Source of the DNA: Ravibacter sp964559125
Lineage (GTDB): Bacteria > Bacteroidota > Bacteroidia > Cytophagales > Spirosomataceae
Length of the DNA: 64,000 nucleotides
Direction of reading: 5' to 3'
Assembly (NCBI GenBank): GCA_964559125.1
Contig: CAZLGW010000006.1
Coordinates: 62,001 to 126,000, forward strand
The notes under the pieces were generated by a model. It saw nothing but the letters and a program-made list of their open reading frames with translations, was not told where the DNA came from and did no database searches. Position numbers and translations under genes: made by a program. This document shows positions 45,558 through 55,800 of the stretch, piece by piece (the first letter of the stretch is position 1; every line of letters starts with the position of its first letter).

Positions 45558-45886
45558 GCCGTCAAAAACACGGTCAGAAAGGAAAGCACCGTCAAGCTGG
45601 ACACCTGGATTTCAGCCACACGGTATAACGGCATTGGCCTTGTCAAAAACAAATACCTCCATTCTGCCAACGGATCTGACTACCGGCAGCGGCTGGCCCA
45701 CTCCTTTACACCACGAAGCTGGCTGAAGAAAGTAGAAGGGCAGACAGGGGCGGGTAACAACTTCGGCATAGAGCTCAAAATCCTAAATATTGCCTGAAAT
45801 ATCTACCAATAGTTATACATTTTAAGCAGACAGAAGTTTGAATATTTAACCCCAACCTGGTTTCACTTAATATCATTTTAGCCTGA
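45558..45886. other. Degraded accessory DNA with a short RHS-like repeat
   Basis: No intact gene. The stretch tctgccaacggatctgacta (from 45662) nearly repeats the RHS frame at 43321 (tctgccaacggggctgacta), and both read LPT-x-LTTG in the same frame. This suggests a second, ruined RHS fragment. The rest to 45886 shows nothing recognisable. Confidence 0.35.
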
Positions 45887-46247
45887 CTATAGGCTTTTTC
45901 TTCTTTTTATTAAAACTTTTGATTTCCTTATTTGAAGCTTGGTATAGAAGTGCAGTTTTTCGTGGTATAGGATCCAGCCTCCAATCATCCCGATGGTGCT
46001 TCCGATAAAAATATCAATCATCCGGGATAAGAAAACGCTATCGGTGTCCTGTGTTAATTGCTTTCCTGGTTCTGACAGGAAAATGGTGAGATATCCCTAT
46101 GATGCGCTGTACGGCCCGCAGCCAGATATGCCTGGAACTACTGCCCTGCATAACAGCCAGACAGGAAATGGGTATCCAATAAGGGTTTTCGAAGCCCAGG
46201 ATGAAAGCGACCGCCAGGGAAACGACCATTACCAATCCGAAAGTCAA
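45887..46247 (-). pseudogene. FUSC-family efflux protein remnant
   Basis: The minus strand encodes VMVVSLAVAFILGFENPYWI then PISCLAVMQGSSSRHIWLRAVQRIIG. This matches the membrane core of FUSC/aromatic-acid exporters (NPYWxPxSCxAVMQG). After a frame change it continues LSRMIDIFIGSTIGMIGGWI and ends at a stop at 45887. Only the C-terminal part survives, and it is frameshifted. It directly abuts the hydrolase remnant. Confidence 0.65.
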
Positions 46248-46567
46248 GGTTTCGATGATTTGCCGAACCTCACCTGGTCGGGAACAATGAGCCGGTAACC
46301 TTCTTTAGCAAGTGCGTCGATGGTTGTTTTCCAATAAGCGCCGTTGAAGTTTTTCCCATGAAGCAGCATAATGGATTTACCGTTGTGACTTTGGGGCTTA
46401 ACATCCATCTAAGCCATGTTCAAATGCTGATTTTGGCTTTTCAAATCCAGGAAGTGACCCTCAAAGGGATACTCATAGTTGGTAAGCGTGATATCCAGAA
46501 CCGGCCTTTGTTGCGCCAGACCGGAATTGGATATAAATAACAGTAATATAGCTATCGCTGTCTTCAT
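46248..46567 (-). pseudogene. Alpha/beta-hydrolase remnant with in-frame stop
   Basis: From ATG 46567 the minus strand gives a signal peptide (MKTAIAILLLFISNSGLAQ), then a protein reading FLDLKSQNQHLNMA, a TAG, and MDVKPQSHNGKSIMLLHGKN followed by FNGAYWKTTIDALAKEGYRL and IVPDQVRFGKSSK. LLHGKNF and PDQxxFGKS are alpha/beta-hydrolase fold landmarks. In relatives the stop position is normally Tyr (MAYMDV), so one base change explains it. The 3' half is missing; FUSC sequence begins at 46247. Confidence 0.75.
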
Positions 46568-46579
46568 AAGCCATTCCAT

Positions 46580-46760
46580 TTATCGTTCTAATTCCCGCAG
46601 TAATCCTTCCAGATCAAGCGGCCTTGTATACATTTCCAGGGAGCCGGCGGGGCGTCCTGGCTGTGCCAAGTGTTCAGTCCGATGTGATGATGGTATCCGC
46701 CTGTATCAAAATTACAATATTTATTACACCCGGCAACATAGTTTGGAAAAGGCAAAACGG
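46580..46760 (-). pseudogene. VOC/glyoxalase-family remnant, frameshifted
   Basis: The minus strand contains NFDTGGYHHHIGLNTWHSQD and APPAP. The GGYHHHIGLNTW motif is diagnostic of VOC-fold dioxygenase-like proteins. A +1 shift then gives EMYTRPLDLEGLLRELER and a stop at 46580. The N-terminal part is absent. It lies 12 bp before the hydrolase remnant in the same direction, so these were probably one operon. Confidence 0.65.
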
Positions 46761-46835
46761 TATCGCAAACCGATCGGCGGGTATAAAAAAACCTCCTCTT
46801 GTAAGTAGGATGTAGATTTCATCTGAAAAAGACTT

Positions 46836-48347
46836 TTACCCATTTGTAGGTCCGTGTGCCCACCGGTCGTAAGGTGTCATGTCAAAATTGTTCACTTCGT
46901 CCATGGTCATACCAAGCGCATTGGCTACGCCTTCTCCGTATTCAGGGTCGGCTCTGTAGCAATTTTTGATATGACGAATCTGGATAAATTTCTCTGCCCC
47001 GCCCACTTGTCTTGCAGTATTTTGGAACAAGAAATCGGCTTTTCCATCGCTTTTGATGATACGAAACAAGTCGCCGGGCTGAGTGAAGTAATCCTGGTCA
47101 TCGTCTCTGAAATTGTACGCATACGCGTCACCGTTCAGCTCCAATGGAGGTTCCTTGGATTGTGGTTGCTCCTGCCATTCCCCGTAGCTGTTCGGTTCGT
47201 AATGCAAAGTGCCGCCATAGTTTCCGTCCACGCGCATTGCACCGTCGCGATGAAAAGCATGATACGGGCATTTGGGTTTGTTGACCGGGATCTGGTAATG
47301 GTTTACCCCCAAACGGTAACGTTGCGCATCGCCGTATGAGAATAACCTTCCCTGCAGCATTTTATCAGGTGAAAACCCAATCCCCGGAACAATGTTCGTT
47401 GGGTTAAAAGCCGCCTGTTCCACATCCTGAAAGTAATTTTCCGGGTTACGGTTCAGCTCAAATTCCCCTACAGGAATCAACGGAAAATCCTTTTTAGACC
47501 AAACTTTCGTTAAATCAAACGGGTGAAAACGGTAAGTCTTTGCTTGTTCCTCCGTCATAATCTGAATATACATTTTCCATTTCGGGAAATCTTTTCTTTC
47601 GATTGCGTCAAACAAATCACGTTGCGATGACTCCCGGTCTGTTCCGATAACTTCTGCAGCGTCCTCGTCTGAAAGATTTTCTATCCCCTGCTGGGTTCTA
47701 AAGTGGAATTTCACCCAGTGTCTTACATTATCTTTATTGATAAAGCTATAGGTATGACTTCCAAAACCGTGCATGTGACGAAATCCCTTCGGAATACCGC
47801 GATCACTCATCACAATGGTCACCTGGTGCAGTGATTCAGGAAGCAACGTCCAGAAATCCCAGTTGTTGTTAGCACTTCTCAGGTTGGTTCGTGGATCGCG
47901 TTTTACAGCGTGGTTCAGATCAGGGAATTTCATCGGATCCCGAAAAAAAAACACCGGTGTATTATTTCCAACTAAGTCCCAGATTCCTTCATCGGTATAA
48001 AACTTCAGGGCAAAACCTCTTATGTCGCGTTCAGCGTCAGCTGCTCCCCGCTCCCCCGCAACAGTAGAAAAACGCGCAAACATTTCAGTCTTTTTGCCGA
48101 TTTCACTAAAAATATCGGCAGCAGTATATCGCGTAATGTCATGCATAACGGTAAACGTTCCAAAAGCCCCGGAGCCTTTGGCATGCATACGGCGTTCGGG
48201 AATCACCTCACGGTCAAAGTTTGCCATTTTTTCAAGAAACCAGAAGTCCTGCATTAGCAAGGGGCCTCTTGGTCCTGCTGTTTGTACGTTCTGGTTATCG
48301 GGTACCGGGGCGCCTGTCTGTCTGGTCAGTTTTGGTCTGTCTTCCAT
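46836..48347 (-). CDS. katA: Monofunctional heme catalase
   Basis: Breaks down hydrogen peroxide to water and oxygen in the cytoplasm. 503 aa, the size of small-subunit (clade 3) catalases. Distal His is in [13 protein letters not shown] (about residue 54), the distal Asn region in the [24 protein letters not shown] area, and the proximal heme Tyr in [15 protein letters not shown] (about 336). The core is fully conserved with no frame breaks. It is divergent from the AraC regulator at 48498, with a 150-bp shared promoter region, so that regulator may control it. The gene symbol rests on family resemblance. Confidence 0.95.
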   Translation of the reverse strand: MEDRPKLTRQTGAPVPDNQNVQTAGPRGPLLMQDFWFLEKMANFDREVIPERRMHAKGSGAFGTFTVMHDITRYTAADIFSEIGKKTEMFARFSTVAGERGAADAERDIRGFALKFYTDEGIWDLVGNNTPVFFFRDPMKFPDLNHAVKRDPRTNLRSANNNWDFWTLLPESLHQVTIVMSDRGIPKGFRHMHGFGSHTYSFINKDNVRHWVKFHFRTQQGIENLSDEDAAEVIGTDRESSQRDLFDAIERKDFPKWKMYIQIMTEEQAKTYRFHPFDLTKVWSKKDFPLIPVGEFELNRNPENYFQDVEQAAFNPTNIVPGIGFSPDKMLQGRLFSYGDAQRYRLGVNHYQIPVNKPKCPYHAFHRDGAMRVDGNYGGTLHYEPNSYGEWQEQPQSKEPPLELNGDAYAYNFRDDDQDYFTQPGDLFRIIKSDGKADFLFQNTARQVGGAEKFIQIRHIKNCYRADPEYGEGVANALGMTMDEVNNFDMTPYDRWAHGPTNG

Positions 48348-48497
48348 ATTTTTATTGATTTTAAAAGAATATTTCTTTGAAAATTGAAATTTCTACCCAG
48401 CTTTACAATTTTAATTAGAATATTAATAAAATCCTAAAAATATAGTTAGCTTTAAAATAGAGCTTTGGATTCCTGGTTTTTCTATTTTACGTGTGAC

Positions 48498-49328
48498 ATG
48501 AGAGAAACATTTAAGATATTCCAGGTAGATGCGGCCGATGCGGAAAGGATCAATGCTTCGGAAAACGAACCGCATCATCATGATTTTGAGGAGCTTATTA
48601 TCGGTACTGAAGGACAGCTGGAGCATTTTATCGATTTTAAATCGTCTGTGTTTAAAGCCCCTTTTGTAAGTTTTGTAACCCGCGGGAAAGTACACCGCGT
48701 TAAGCCTATTCCAGACGACGGAAAATGCCGGATGTGGGCAATCCGTTTTAAAAGTGAGTTTATTCCCGAAACGACCTTCCAGCTTTATTCTCTTTACCAT
48801 GACCGCGCCAGTATAGAGTTGCCCCCGGATGCGTGTTTCAACCGCCTTAACACACTTTGCGAAATGATGGCAGAAGAAATGCGTGAGCCGTCGCCGGACT
48901 ATGCCGTCATTCGCCAGTTGCTCAGCACGCTTTTCACAATGGTAGAGGCGGAGAGGAGAAAATCAATACCGGAAGAAAGGGATCTGCTACAATCGAGGAG
49001 TATTACGTTCAGGAATTTTCTGAGCATCCTGGAGGAAAATTTTTACAGGAACGTGGGGGTAGAGTTCTATGCCGAGAAATTGTTTATGTCGGCCCGGAAT
49101 CTAAATAATATCTGTCACCAGATCCTGCAGCAGAGTGTTTCGGAAATTATCGAAACCCGGAAGCTGATCGAAGCCAAAAACCTGCTGTCCAGTACAGAGA
49201 AGACGGTTTCCGAGATCGGGTTTGAGTTGGGCTACAACGAGAAAGCTTACTTCACCAACATGTTTAAAAAGAAAACCGGGCAGACGCCGACGGCCTTTCG
49301 TAAAGAAATGAAATCACTCGTTTCTTAA
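48498..49328 (+). CDS. AraC-family transcriptional regulator
   Basis: An N-terminal cupin-like sensor (HHHDFEELIIGTEGQLEHFIDF, about 20-120) is followed by a C-terminal AraC DNA-binding domain of about 100 residues (FYRNVGVEFYAEKLFMSARNL, then EIGFELGYNEKAYFTNMFKKKTGQTPTAFRK). 276 aa from ATG 48498; the longer reading starts at TTG 48465. It is transcribed away from the catalase and towards YceI, YceI-remnant and YgiD genes, which suggests a local stress or redox role. The inducer is not identifiable. Confidence 0.92.
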   Translation: MRETFKIFQVDAADAERINASENEPHHHDFEELIIGTEGQLEHFIDFKSSVFKAPFVSFVTRGKVHRVKPIPDDGKCRMWAIRFKSEFIPETTFQLYSLYHDRASIELPPDACFNRLNTLCEMMAEEMREPSPDYAVIRQLLSTLFTMVEAERRKSIPEERDLLQSRSITFRNFLSILEENFYRNVGVEFYAEKLFMSARNLNNICHQILQQSVSEIIETRKLIEAKNLLSSTEKTVSEIGFELGYNEKAYFTNMFKKKTGQTPTAFRKEMKSLVS

Positions 49329-49427
49329 AATTACAACTCCTTTTCCGAATACTGTTACCCCTGCCCGCTGTGCGGGCGGTAACTTTGCATTGTAAATAAT
49401 TTATAACATTCAAGAAAACAGACAACT

Positions 49428-49958
49428 ATGGAAACTACAGCAAAATGGGTTTTAGATCCGGTACACAGCGAGCTGACATTTAAAGTAAGGCACATGATGA
49501 TCACCAACGTTAAAGGAGAGTTCAAAAGCTTTTCAATAGACGTAGACGGTGAAGATATTACCAAGGCAAAATTTGATGTAAAGATTGATGCGGCTTCCGT
49601 CAATACCAACAACGACCAGAGAGACGAACATTTGAGAAGCGCCGATTTCTTTGACACGGAAAAATTCGGAGAGCTCACTTTTACTACAGCATCTACAAAA
49701 GCGAAAGGGGATGATGAATTCGAGCTAACCGGTGATTTGACCATTAAAGGGATAACGAAAGAGGTAAGACTCGACGTAGAGTTCGGTGGTATCAATAAAG
49801 ATCCCTGGGGAAATGAAAAAGCCGGTTTCTCATTCGAAGGAAAAATTAACCGTAAAGATTGGGAGCTGAACTGGAACGCAGCATTGGAGGCCGGCGGCGT
49901 GCTGGTAAGCGACGAGGTGAAAATTTACGGAGAAGTACAATTTGTAAAACAGTCTTAA
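49428..49958 (+). CDS. YceI-family lipid-binding protein
   Basis: Lipocalin-like beta-barrel of the YceI family, which binds polyisoprenoid or other amphiphilic molecules. It opens TAKWVLDPVHSELTFKVRHMMITNVKGEF and contains DVKIDAASVNTNNDQRDEHLRSADFFD and LTIKGITKEVRLDVEF, all hallmark YceI blocks. 176 aa with no signal peptide, so probably cytoplasmic. A remnant of a second YceI gene, this time with a signal sequence, lies 46 bp downstream. Confidence 0.95.
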   Translation: METTAKWVLDPVHSELTFKVRHMMITNVKGEFKSFSIDVDGEDITKAKFDVKIDAASVNTNNDQRDEHLRSADFFDTEKFGELTFTTASTKAKGDDEFELTGDLTIKGITKEVRLDVEFGGINKDPWGNEKAGFSFEGKINRKDWELNWNAALEAGGVLVSDEVKIYGEVQFVKQS

Positions 49959-50004
49959 TCCGGGAAAGCAATAATATTCCGGAATCTTTAAAACAATAAG
50001 AATA

Positions 50005-50107
50005 ATGAGGAAAATATTGGTATTTCCTGTAGCAATGCTCCCCGTTGCGGGCTCATTTGCTCAAACGCAGTGGAAAGTAGACAATCAGCAGAGAAGTTAT
50101 ACGAGTT
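50005..50107 (+). pseudogene. Remnant of an exported YceI-like gene
   Basis: ATG at 50005 opens MRKILVFPVAMLPVAGSFAQ then TQWKVDN, a signal peptide followed by the usual first strand of a YceI protein (xWKVDxxHS). The match stops after about 27 codons and the frame runs into the YgiD gene. A deletion appears to have removed the rest. The fused 80-aa frame is unlikely to be functional. Confidence 0.5.
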
Positions 50108-50989
50108 ATGAACCGGTTGGATTTTTTGAAAACACTATCGATTTTACCTTTAGCTGGAGGAGCCATGAAATTGAGAGATTTGAATCAGGCGACGTCCGTA
50201 CTAAACAGCACAGAAAAAATGCCTGTACTGTTTTTAGGTCACGGTAGCCCTATGAATGCCATTGAAGAAAATGAGTTTGTAGCCGGTTTTAGAAAAATCG
50301 CGGCAAAAATCCCAAAGCCCAACGCTATTCTTTGTATTTCAGCGCACTGGGAGACCAGGGGGACGTTTGTTACTGCAATGGAAAACCCACCTACGATACA
50401 CGATTTCGGGGGGTTCCCCAGGAAATTGTTCGAGGTGCAGTATCCCGCACCGGGCAGCCCCGGGCTGGCCAGGGAAACGCAATCGCTGATCAAGACGGTC
50501 AATGTCGGGCTGGATGAAAAATGGGGGCTTGATCACGGCGCATGGTCGGTGATCAGACATATGTACCCTCAGGCCGACATTCCTGTTATTCAGCTGAGCC
50601 TGGATTATTATCAAAAGCCACAGTTTCACTATGAGTTGGCGCGTGAGCTGAAAGCGCTTCGCGAAAAAGGCATATTGATCATAGGGAGCGGAAATATGGT
50701 GCATAATCTCCGCATGGTATCCTGGAAGCACCTGAATGAGAATTTCGGGTTTGACTGGGCGATTGAAGCCGGCGAAAAAATGAAACAGTTCATATTGGAT
50801 GACGACCATCCGTCTTTGATCACATATGAAAAACAGGGGAAACCCTTTCAGTTGGCAATACCCACGCCTGAACACTACCTGCCTTTGCTTTACACACTTG
50901 GTGTAAAAAGCAAAAACGAACAGGCCACAGTATTCAATGACAAAGCTGTGGGAGGGGCCTTAAGCATGACCTCTGTGAAAATCGGTTAA
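50108..50989 (+). CDS. ygiD: Class III extradiol ring-cleavage dioxygenase, YgiD/DODA type
   Basis: LigB-superfamily metalloenzyme; the YgiD branch cleaves 4,5-DOPA-like catechols in vitro. Metal and active-site residues are visible in VLFLGHGSPMNAIEEN, CISAHWETRGTFVT, DHGAWSVIRHMYP and IIGSGNMVHNLRM. 293 aa, slightly long because of an N-terminal extension (MNRLDFLKTLSILPLAGGAMK) resembling a signal, common in Bacteroidota members. The start overlaps the frame of the YceI remnant. A strong palindromic terminator follows at 51077-51116. The natural substrate is unknown. Confidence 0.9.
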   Translation: MNRLDFLKTLSILPLAGGAMKLRDLNQATSVLNSTEKMPVLFLGHGSPMNAIEENEFVAGFRKIAAKIPKPNAILCISAHWETRGTFVTAMENPPTIHDFGGFPRKLFEVQYPAPGSPGLARETQSLIKTVNVGLDEKWGLDHGAWSVIRHMYPQADIPVIQLSLDYYQKPQFHYELARELKALREKGILIIGSGNMVHNLRMVSWKHLNENFGFDWAIEAGEKMKQFILDDDHPSLITYEKQGKPFQLAIPTPEHYLPLLYTLGVKSKNEQATVFNDKAVGGALSMTSVKIG

Positions 50990-51076
50990 TTTTAAAACTA
51001 TACCGGGCAGCCAAAATAAAAAGATTCATCGTCAATTTCATGTCTCGGGCAGTTATACCAGGCGGCGATCAGTATA

Positions 51077-51116
51077 ACTTTCCCGGTATAGTAATTCCTG
51101 ACTATACCGGGAAAGT
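51077..51116. terminator. Bidirectional terminator, perfect 16-bp stem
   Basis: actttcccggtatagt (51077-51092), an 8-nt loop, and actataccgggaaagt (51101-51116) are exact reverse complements. It lies between the convergent YgiD and SusD genes. There is no strong T-run on either side, so it may work with Rho or simply stabilise 3' ends. Partial arms (actataccggg near 50998) also occur just upstream. Confidence 0.65.
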
Positions 51117-51145
51117 CACCAAAAACAGTGTGTCTTACCTCCCCT

Positions 51146-52879
51146 CTACTTCAATAGCCACATTTTAGACCACTGGTTATTTTCGGCAGGCTCAAGCTTG
51201 CTTACCGCCTCCAGCATGGCTTTCTCATTAAAAGCATCTTCATACCAGAATCTCAACGGGGTGTTTTTACCTCTCGACCCTGAAATAATATGCTGATTTA
51301 AATCAGGAAGGCCTACCCTTCGCCAGTCAAACCAGGACTCCGCCGACATCCACAGCGCAATCCACTTTTGATCCATGATAGGTTCCATTTTATTGGCGGC
51401 ATCCTCATAGATCTTTCTGATACCAGACAAATAAGCATCCCTGTCAAACGATATCAACCTGTTGTTATCCTTGTCGTACACGGCCGCTTCATCCCCGTCC
51501 TGTATGCCATGCTGCTCCAGGGAGGTTTGTACGCCGGCAAGATAATAATCCACTGCATTGCCGTTTATCCATCCTCTGTGTGCTGCTTCCGCCAGCAGAA
51601 ACGCCACTTCCGCATTGCTCATCAATACCCAGGGAGCAAGAGGGTGGGTATCCTGGGCATACCTGTCGGTGAGGTAAGAAACGTGAGGGTTGGAGGCTTC
51701 TCCCAGGTAGATTCTGCTGTCTAACGCCGATATCCTGTCGCGGTAAACCGAAACGCTGCCGGCCAGGTTATACTCATTAGGCCCGCTCAATGCGATCCCC
51801 AACCCGACAAACATATTGGTATTGATATCATTTTCGGGGTTTCCGTCACTGTTAATACTTTTTATGTCGAGGTTGGTATACCGTTTCACCGCGTTATTTT
51901 CGAGGACAATCTCGTTAGCCGTTCCCTGGACAATCTGTACGTCTACAGGCTTAATCCATGCGGTGAGACGGGGATCACGCAGGGATACCAGCTTATCTAC
52001 AATTGTAGAAGCAGGTTTTCTGCGATAAAACTCCGATCGCAAACTATAGTTCAACGGTCCTCCCAACCAGCTATTTACTCTATCGCTGCCTATAAAATGT
52101 ATTGCGGCATTATCGCTGTTGCTATTCATCAGCGGGAATTCGCTGCTGTTTCCTGCCAAAGCGGCTATTTCCGAAGACGGGTTTATACCGGCACCCGACT
52201 TTTCGGAAAGCCGCATATGGTACCTGAGCGCCAATGAATTCGCAAACCGGCGCCATTTTGCGCCTTCTCCACGGTACATCACATCTGCATCTACAGCGCT
52301 CCTGCAGACTGTTACCGTTTTCAAAAGCTCATTGGCTCTTTTCAGGTCTGCCAGAATCCCGGTGAAAACATCTTTCTGATCGTCGTATACCGGCTTTAGA
52401 AATTCGTCTCCCCCGTTTTCGGCCTGCATTGCCTTCGAATAGGGAATATCGCCATAGGCCGACGTCATAAACCCATACCAGTAAGCCTTCATTACGAGCG
52501 AAACTCCCTGGTAGAAGTTCTTTTCTTCCCCCTCTTTTTCTGATTCCGCCCGCTGGTAGATGTAGTCGCTGTCTTTTACAGGCCTGTAGTACTTTTGAAA
52601 CCCAATCCCGCCCCATTCGTAGTTATTTTCTTCATAGCTGGTAAAATCACGCTGAAGATACTGGGTGGCGGCAGAGAGCTCCCCATCCGAATACATAATA
52701 CCGGCAGCGATTTTCGCAGACTGGGTAATAACCCCGGTCAATACATACTTTATATCGATTTCCCGATCGGGAAGCGTATTAGGGCTGGTGTTGACCTCAT
52801 CAAGAGATCGCTCGCACGACAGGAATATCCCTGCCAGGCAAAGAAATATTGTACAGGAAGTTTTGCCAGAATTTATCAT
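51146..52879 (-). CDS. SusD-like (SusD_2 type) lipoprotein
   Basis: Glycan- or peptide-binding surface lipoprotein paired with the SusC at 52892. A lipoprotein signal ends LAGIFLSC (Cys about 21), followed by ERSLDEVNTSPNTLPD. This LDEVNxNPN-type opening and the YLQRDFTSYEENNYEWGG region are typical of the SusD-like 2 family (PF12771). Later SusD_2 features are ALRYHMRLSEKSG and MDQKWIALWMSAESWFDWRRVGLPDL. 577 aa. It starts 12 bp after the SusC stop. No degradative enzyme follows, so the transported ligand cannot be guessed. Confidence 0.94.
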   Translation of the reverse strand: MINSGKTSCTIFLCLAGIFLSCERSLDEVNTSPNTLPDREIDIKYVLTGVITQSAKIAAGIMYSDGELSAATQYLQRDFTSYEENNYEWGGIGFQKYYRPVKDSDYIYQRAESEKEGEEKNFYQGVSLVMKAYWYGFMTSAYGDIPYSKAMQAENGGDEFLKPVYDDQKDVFTGILADLKRANELLKTVTVCRSAVDADVMYRGEGAKWRRFANSLALRYHMRLSEKSGAGINPSSEIAALAGNSSEFPLMNSNSDNAAIHFIGSDRVNSWLGGPLNYSLRSEFYRRKPASTIVDKLVSLRDPRLTAWIKPVDVQIVQGTANEIVLENNAVKRYTNLDIKSINSDGNPENDINTNMFVGLGIALSGPNEYNLAGSVSVYRDRISALDSRIYLGEASNPHVSYLTDRYAQDTHPLAPWVLMSNAEVAFLLAEAAHRGWINGNAVDYYLAGVQTSLEQHGIQDGDEAAVYDKDNNRLISFDRDAYLSGIRKIYEDAANKMEPIMDQKWIALWMSAESWFDWRRVGLPDLNQHIISGSRGKNTPLRFWYEDAFNEKAMLEAVSKLEPAENNQWSKMWLLK

Positions 52880-52891
52880 GGACGAGTATTC

Positions 52892-55800
52892 TTAAAATGA
52901 GATATTTAAATTGAAGCCAAGGGGTGCAGACCAGGGGGCTACATTCCACTTTTCGAATCCTTGCGACCCTCTGTTATACGATAGTTCGGGGTCGATATTG
53001 ATGCCTGCTTTTGTCCACAACATGATGTTTTTTGCATAGACGGACACCGCTACCTTCTGAGCGCCCAAAAAGCCCGCTACACGGTTTGAAAGCTGGTAGC
53101 TCAGGGTCACATCGCGCAGTTTGACAAACGAAGCGTCGTACATGAAAGCGTAGCCCGTACGCCAGATGCTTCCGCTTGATTCATACGCCCGGTGGGAATC
53201 GAACATTTTGGTGCCCGCGCCTCCGAAGTTTTCAGTATAGGTACCGTCCCCGTTATCTATTACCCCCGGAAAAAACGCGCCGTTATAGTTACCGGCAAAC
53301 TCGAAGCCCCCAAGTTCCTGGGTCCTGCCTCCTATCCATACATCATTATCCCGGTAGATAGGGTTGTTCTTAATCTCCTCTGCCAGCTTGTCCCGGTCAC
53401 CCCCAAAAGAATTAGACCCGAGTATCCCGGAAAAAGTGCTGGAGCTTATCCCGTTGTTCCAGTCTTCGATCTTTCCGTCGCGTGTCAGTCTCTTCATCGA
53501 TTCGGAGAAGAACTGCCCTCCCTGCCTCCAGTCGAAGCTTGCGGTAAGTGTAAAGCGCCTGTACCTTACCGACGTATGGAATCCCATCGTGAAGCTATTG
53601 GTAAACCTCCCTACCTTGGGCAGCTTGCTCAAATCTTCCTGGATTCTCCATCTCCCGTTTGCATCCAGCAGATTCCACCCCTTATACTCGCCTTCTTCCA
53701 CTTTCATCACGCTGAAAGAATATAAGTCTCCTATCGTACCCCCTACATCCGTAAATGCATACTGACCGCTGCCTCCTCCGAACGAAACGCGATCTATACC
53801 GTCGACAAGCTCTACCAGCTTACTTCTTTCCCTGGTAAAATTGGCGCTGATATCCCATTGCAGGTCGGCGCTCTTTACCGGAACTGCGTTCAAACCCAGC
53901 TCCACCCCGTTATTTTCAACATTTCCGGCATTTATTGTAGTACTCAGGTAACCGGTCATCGGGGTGGTTCCGACATTCAGTATCTGGTTTCGGTTCTGTG
54001 TTTTATAGAAAGTAGCGTCAAACCCAAGCCTGTTGCGGAACAGCGATATGTCGGCACCGATTTCGTAGGAGGTGGCAATCTCAGGCTTCAGGTTGGTATT
54101 AGGCATACTGGCCGGCAGCGAATAAGTAAAACTCTCACCCCAATACCCTTGTGCCAGTGTCGGATGAATAACATAGGGATCCGTATCCTTTCCTACCTTA
54201 GCCCAACCGGACCGCAGCTTGATAAGCGACACCCAGTCAGGAACACCAACGATGTCGGAAAGCATAAGACTGCCCGAAACCGACGGGTAAAAATAGGACC
54301 TGTTGGCACTTGGAAGCGTACTTGACCAATCATTCCGTGCCGAGAAATCGACGAAAAGCACATCTTTGTACCCCACAGTCCCGATACCATAAACGCTGTA
54401 GATCTGCTTCTCATAGCGCGCGCTGTTATATTCCAATCCTCCGCGTGCCACGTTCGACAGTGTATAAAGACCGGGCAATACCAGGTTAATGCCGCCTGCA
54501 TCGACTGTAGACCTGCTGCTGCTCATCAGGTTTCCTCCCACGGAAGGGGCAAAGCTGAAATCGCCTATCTTTTTATCGTAAGAAAGCAGGAAATCCACGT
54601 TCGATTCCCGGATGTTGGCCACATCGAGATAATAGGACCCTCTTGGTCGCGCAGCCCCGCTGAACCCATCAAATGACCACGGTTTAAGTGTTTCTTTCCT
54701 GTTATTGGTACTGGTATGCGATACTCTTGCCATTGCCCTGAATTCCGGGCTTATCTCCCAGTCAAGCTTTATATTGCCAAACCCTCTGAGCTTATCAAAT
54801 TTATTTTTTCTTTCATGGGCCGAAAACCAGGGATTGTTATAGGTATCCGTAACCTTTCGCTGCTCTACATTCCGGACTACCCAGTAATCTCCTTTCAGAT
54901 CGTTAATATTGATATGCGGCGGGATATTATAGATATCGTAATACTGATCGTCGTCTCCATCCTCGTTTACTTCACGGTAATTATTCGAATTAGGATTGGC
55001 CACATTGATGTTGGTGGAAATACTGACCTTATCCGTAAGCTTGTAGACAGTCGATAAGGCGACTCCCATCCTTTTCAACTCCATTCCGGGAGAAAACCCG
55101 CTTCCTTTCATATGCGATAGTGAAAGCTGGAAACTTCCCCTGTCGTAGGCCCCGGTTACAGACAGGTCGCTGATTGCCGTGACACCTGTCCTGAAATAGT
55201 CCTGTAAACTGTTATTATAAAATTTCAGCGGTCTTTCTTCTCCGTTTGTATTCCATTGAATAGCCGGGGTTCCTTCTTCCGGACCAAACCATCGACCTGC
55301 GTCTGTTTCATTAAAAATACCTTTACGCCCGTTTGTAAACCTGTTTTGAAGCTCTATAAACCGGTAGGGTACGTTTGCGGTAACATTGGTATTGAAAGTC
55401 ACGCCTATTCCTTTCTTTGCCCCGGCGCCCGATTTTGTCGTGATCAGGATGACCCCGTTCCCGGCCCTTGAGCCGTACAGCGCGGCTGCACTTGCGCCTT
55501 TCAGAACCGTTACACTTTCTATATTCTGCGCGCTGATATCTGCCATCACGTCAGTACCTCCCACGGGAGCCCCGTCAACTATAATGAGAGGGCCGTCGTT
55601 ACCGGCCAGGGAAGACCTTCCGCGGATGTAGACATACGTCTCTGCGTTCAGGTCGTTACCCGACCGGCGGATATCCAGCCCCGAGATTTTGCCTGACAAC
55701 CCGCCCAGCACGTTTTCCTGGGGTACGAGGTTGAGTTTTTCGCTGTCAATCTCCCCTACCGAATACCCGAGAGATTTTGATTTTCTTTTCAAACCCAACG

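Noticed and set aside
45555..45797. 80-codon rightward open frame in the accessory region
   Set aside because: It begins at the XRE break point, has no recognisable domain, and overlaps the RHS-like near-repeat in another frame; treated as debris.
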